Assembly (NCBI RefSeq): GCF_018139625.1
Contig: NZ_JAGSOH010000012.1
Span: 31,238-95,237, forward strand
DNA: 64,000 bases
Direction of reading: 5' to 3'
DNA from: Actinospica acidithermotolerans
GTDB lineage: Bacteria > Actinomycetota > Actinomycetes > Streptomycetales > Catenulisporaceae
The notes under the pieces were generated by a model. It ran no database searches and was not told the origin of the DNA. It saw nothing but the letters and a program-made list of their open reading frames with translations. Within the stretch, counting starts at the first letter, position 1. Each line of letters begins with the position of its first letter. The position numbers and the translations under genes were made by a program. Positions 61,520 to 64,000 of this stretch are shown piece after piece.

Positions 61520-63678
61520 CAGGCGGCGGTCCGTTCTTCCAGCAGATCGGGCACGAGGGACAGGGATTCGAGCAGCCGGCCGAGATCGCCGTCGATCTTC
61601 TGCCGCTGCGCCGTGCTCAGCGCGGAGAGCGCGGCGGGCGTTCCGGCGCACGCGGCGGTGCACGGCCCGGCGCCGACGGACTTCAGGTCGGCCTGCACGA
61701 CGGCCGTCTCCTGGTCGATCTGCCTCAGCAGGGCCGGGTCGCCGCGCTGGATCAGGGAACTGATGGTGGAGAGCACCTCCTGGGTGCCCTGGGTGTTCGC
61801 GTACAGGGTGTCGAGCGTGGTGCCGCTGCCGTAGTCCTGGATCCCGGTGAGCTGGAACTGCAGCGCGTTCTCCAGGATCTCGTGGGCGCGCAGCGGCAGG
61901 TCGGTGGCCGGCGTCGTCTGGCCGGGGAACGCCTTGATCAGTCCCTTGATGTCGGTGACTAGCCTGTCGCCGTACGGCGCCAGCTCGGCGGCGCTCTGGC
62001 CGTGCCAGAGCCCGTACTCGATGCGGAAGAAGCCGGTCCAGTCCTTCGACGCGGTGCCCTGGGGCTGTCCGGAGGCCGAGCCGTTGATCTCGCTGTCGAA
62101 GGTGCCGAAGGTGCCGTACGCGGCGCCGAGCCGCTCGTAGGCCAGGTGCGCGGGCAGCCAGTCGGTCTCGGCCTGGGCGAGGTTTCCGGCCCGCAGGTCC
62201 GCGTCCAGCTTCGCCGCCGCGGTCAGCAGCCCGGGCAGCGCCGACTGCACGTAGCTGCGGTAGTCGGAGACAGGCTGCTCCATGTCCTGCTCGGTCACCG
62301 GGATCACCGCGGCGAGTCCGCCGCTCGAACCGGTCACGTGGTAGGTCGCCGAGTTCTTCACCGTGCCGTCGACGAACGAGCAGCGGAAGACGTAGTCCCC
62401 GGCGCCGATCGAGACGTTCATCACCTCGGCGGCGCCCGGGGTGACGTCCGGGGCCTCGCCGTAGACGGCATTGCTGAGCGGGTTGATCAGGTAGACCTCG
62501 GCGGTATTGGCACCGTTGTCGGTGATGTCGAAGCTGAGCGTCCCGGCGGTCGGCGAGCTCCAGCCGGTGCCGCAGGTCGCCTCGCTGATGGCGATCTGGA
62601 TCGTGCTGTTCGCGGACGCGGTGCCCATCACCGAGATCGTGGCCACGGCGGCGACCGCCGGGACCGCCACGATCGCGCCGTACACGGCCCAGCGCGGCGC
62701 CCGGCGCTTCGGCTCGGCGCCGCCCGGGTTCCGCGCGGCCCGCGCCTTGGCCGCCAGCTGCTCGGCGAGAGCCGTCTCCTCGGCGGCCCGGCGGGCCGCG
62801 GCGCGCTCGGCCCGCGAGAGCTCCGGCGCACCGGATGCGGCGCCGGACGCGGCGGCCGACTGCGCCCCGCCCGCCGCGCGTACTCCGTGCACGAACAGCG
62901 TCATCGTGGTCGCGAGGTAGAGCACGTAGCCGACGATCTGGAGCCACGTCATCACCGGCGTCAGGTTCAGCGTGCCGGCGATCAGCGTCGCGTACCAGGA
63001 GCCGGCGTCGATGCTCAGGTTGAAGGCGTGCGCCGCATAGCCCGGCAGCAGGCCCGCCTCCTGCAGGTCGCCGAGGCCGTACGCCAGCACTCCGGCCGCG
63101 ATCACGATGAGCACGCCGCCGGTGTACGCGAAGAACCGGGTGAGGTTGATCTTCAGCACCCTGCGGTACAGGCCCCAGCAGAGCGCGACGGCGAGCAGGA
63201 TGCCGACGAGGCCGCCGAGCATCGGCCCGCGCGCCTGCCCGGCCGACTTCGCGGTCGTCCACAGGAACAGCGAGGTCTCCAGGCCCTCGCGCGCCACGGC
63301 GAGGAACGCGGTGAGCACGAGCACCTTGTCGCCGCGGCCGAGCGCGTCGCTCACCCGCGCCTTCAGGTCGCCGGACAGGCTCTTGGCGTTGCGGCGCATC
63401 CAGAACACCATCGTGGTGACGAAGCAGACCGCGAGCAGCGAGAGCACGCCGCCGAACGCGTCCTGGCCGCCGGCCGGGAGCGAGGCCGAGGTGAAGGAGA
63501 GCACCGCGGCGAAGGAGAGGCTGAGCGCGACCGCTGCGGCCACGCCCGTCCAGACGGCGCCGAGCCGGTCCCTGGCCTGCGCGCGCACCAGGGTGGCGAC
63601 GAGGATCGAGACGACGAGCCCGGCCTCCAGGCCTTCGCGCAGGCCGATCAGGAAACTGGGAAACGCGGTGTTCCACAT
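61519..63678 (-). CDS. Fused ferrous-iron permease EfeU and iron-binding EfeO
   Basis: The 719-residue protein joins two components that are usually separate. Residues 1-about 290 are an FTR1/EfeU permease with seven helices and two REGLE iron motifs (14-18 and 130-134). A charged Ala/Arg/Glu linker (about 290-330) and one more membrane helix lead to an EfeO part. This has a cupredoxin-like domain (about 345-445, with [18 protein letters not shown]) and an M75 imelysin-like domain (about 465-719, with [12 protein letters not shown] and [14 protein letters not shown]). EfeO delivers iron to EfeU, so the fusion places both on one chain. An iron box lies 43 bp upstream of the start. It is coupled to efeB. 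Confidence 0.93.
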   Translation of the reverse strand: MWNTAFPSFLIGLREGLEAGLVVSILVATLVRAQARDRLGAVWTGVAAAVALSLSFAAVLSFTSASLPAGGQDAFGGVLSLLAVCFVTTMVFWMRRNAKSLSGDLKARVSDALGRGDKVLVLTAFLAVAREGLETSLFLWTTAKSAGQARGPMLGGLVGILLAVALCWGLYRRVLKINLTRFFAYTGGVLIVIAAGVLAYGLGDLQEAGLLPGYAAHAFNLSIDAGSWYATLIAGTLNLTPVMTWLQIVGYVLYLATTMTLFVHGVRAAGGAQSAAASGAASGAPELSRAERAAARRAAEETALAEQLAAKARAARNPGGAEPKRRAPRWAVYGAIVAVPAVAAVATISVMGTASANSTIQIAISEATCGTGWSSPTAGTLSFDITDNGANTAEVYLINPLSNAVYGEAPDVTPGAAEVMNVSIGAGDYVFRCSFVDGTVKNSATYHVTGSSGGLAAVIPVTEQDMEQPVSDYRSYVQSALPGLLTAAAKLDADLRAGNLAQAETDWLPAHLAYERLGAAYGTFGTFDSEINGSASGQPQGTASKDWTGFFRIEYGLWHGQSAAELAPYGDRLVTDIKGLIKAFPGQTTPATDLPLRAHEILENALQFQLTGIQDYGSGTTLDTLYANTQGTQEVLSTISSLIQRGDPALLRQIDQETAVVQADLKSVGAGPCTAACAGTPAALSALSTAQRQKIDGDLGRLLESLSLVPDLLEERTAA

Positions 63679-63720
63679 GTCGGGCGGGACACTCCTCGAT
63701 TCGGCCGACTCACGACAAAC

Positions 63721-63739
63721 TTAGGCGAGCCTAACCTAT
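63721..63739 (-). promoter_or_regulatory. DtxR/IdeR-type iron box
   Basis: The minus strand reads ATAGGTTAGGCTCGCCTAA, closely matching the actinobacterial iron-box consensus (TTAGGTTAGGCTAACCTAA). Iron-loaded DtxR-family repressors bind such sites, so the efe operon should be induced in iron shortage. Confidence 0.8.
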
Positions 63740-64000
63740 AGAACCGCCCACTCGACACGGCGGGTACGCGACCTCGGAGTGAAATCGGGCGCGCAATCCG
63801 GCAAATGCGGACATTCGGCGCGGATATTTTTCTGCTGAATTTCTTGGGCCCGCATGTATCTGGGGCGGGTCCCCGGCGCTCTAGTAATCGACCGGGTCGG
63901 GAAGGGGAGAGCCCGATCCGGTCTCCGCTCCATCGCCCCCCGGGCCTCGGGGAGGGGCCCGGCGGGCGACGGAGCGACCGGTGGGGGATCAGGGTGGGGA
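63740..64000. other. Leader region with candidate structured RNA at the window end
   Basis: No gene is supported; a 65-codon minus-strand frame (63736-63933) has no family features. Plus-strand TAGTAAT near 63881 could be a -10 element. Downstream, 63918-63981 folds on paper into a long hairpin: CCGGT and CGCTCC-A-TCGCCC on the 5' side pair with GGGCGA-C-GGAGCG and ACCGG on the 3' side, with an inner CCGGGCC/GGGGCCCGG stem. This may be the leader of a gene beyond the window. Confidence 0.45.

Noticed and set aside
63736..63933. 65-codon minus-strand frame upstream of the efe operon
   Set aside because: No ribosome-binding site, no family features and it overlaps the iron-box region.

Overview
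The window is high-GC chromosomal DNA from a filamentous-type actinobacterium. The GC-rich codon use, the SepH homologue, the coproporphyrin haem genes, the hemE-DUF3000-response regulator-RNase D-thiolase-hydratase order, the dxs / ROK-regulator / xylose-ABC block and a DasR-type operator all recall Streptomyces chromosomes. I place it in or near Streptomycetales or Catenulisporales but cannot name a species from sequence alone. No transposase, phage, plasmid, rRNA, tRNA or CRISPR was recognised.

Layout. 0-3 kb: the end of a CbiX-like chelatase, a PPK2 polyphosphate kinase and a ZapE/AFG1 ATPase. 3-4.4 kb: a RibD-type reductase and MsrB. 4.7-8.2 kb: an accessory-free urease operon (fused gamma-beta subunit, alpha subunit) followed by agmatine deiminase. 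8.4-12.4 kb: a secreted protein, then the hemE-hemY-hemQ operon. 12.5-25.5 kb: DUF3000 protein, a LuxR-type response regulator trailed by a 4 x 108 bp array, an apparent insertion (glycosyltransferase-methyltransferase, MFS transporter, LysR regulator, L-2-hydroxyglutarate oxidase), RNase D, a HicAB module and fadAB. 25.6-34.2 kb: three large membrane proteins, a UGM-like flavoprotein and Dxs. 34.5-49.2 kb: two diverged copies of a xylose-type ABC transporter operon ending in a ROK regulator (xylF-xylG-xylH-rok), separated by small membrane proteins, a CBS protein, a GH36 alpha-galactosidase and an alpha/beta hydrolase. 49.8-55 kb: a DUF1800/DUF1501 pair and aconitase. 55.2-60 kb: an LCIB-type carbonic anhydrase, a TRIC-type channel, SepH and a secreted phosphoesterase. 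60-63.7 kb: an iron-uptake operon made of a fused EfeU-EfeO protein and EfeB, behind a DtxR-type iron box.

The most unusual points are these. (1) The urease-like/agmatine deiminase operon could form a polyamine route if the urease paralogue acts on N-carbamoylputrescine; this is inference. (2) A perfect 108 bp tandem array repeats the 3' end and stop codon of the response-regulator gene. (3) Eleven genes start 6-7 nt after a TAnnnT hexamer, the signature of leaderless mRNAs, and this sets several start codons here. (4) The rok-xyl transporter operon is duplicated, and one copy has a DasR-like palindrome upstream. (5) EfeU and EfeO are fused. (6) Three CRP-like GTGA-N6-TCAC sites lie between zapE and the RibD-type reductase gene. 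(7) An LCIB-type carbonic anhydrase is divergent from aconitase.

Gene calls rest on protein motifs and overall resemblance read by eye. Operators and promoters are pattern-based and untested.
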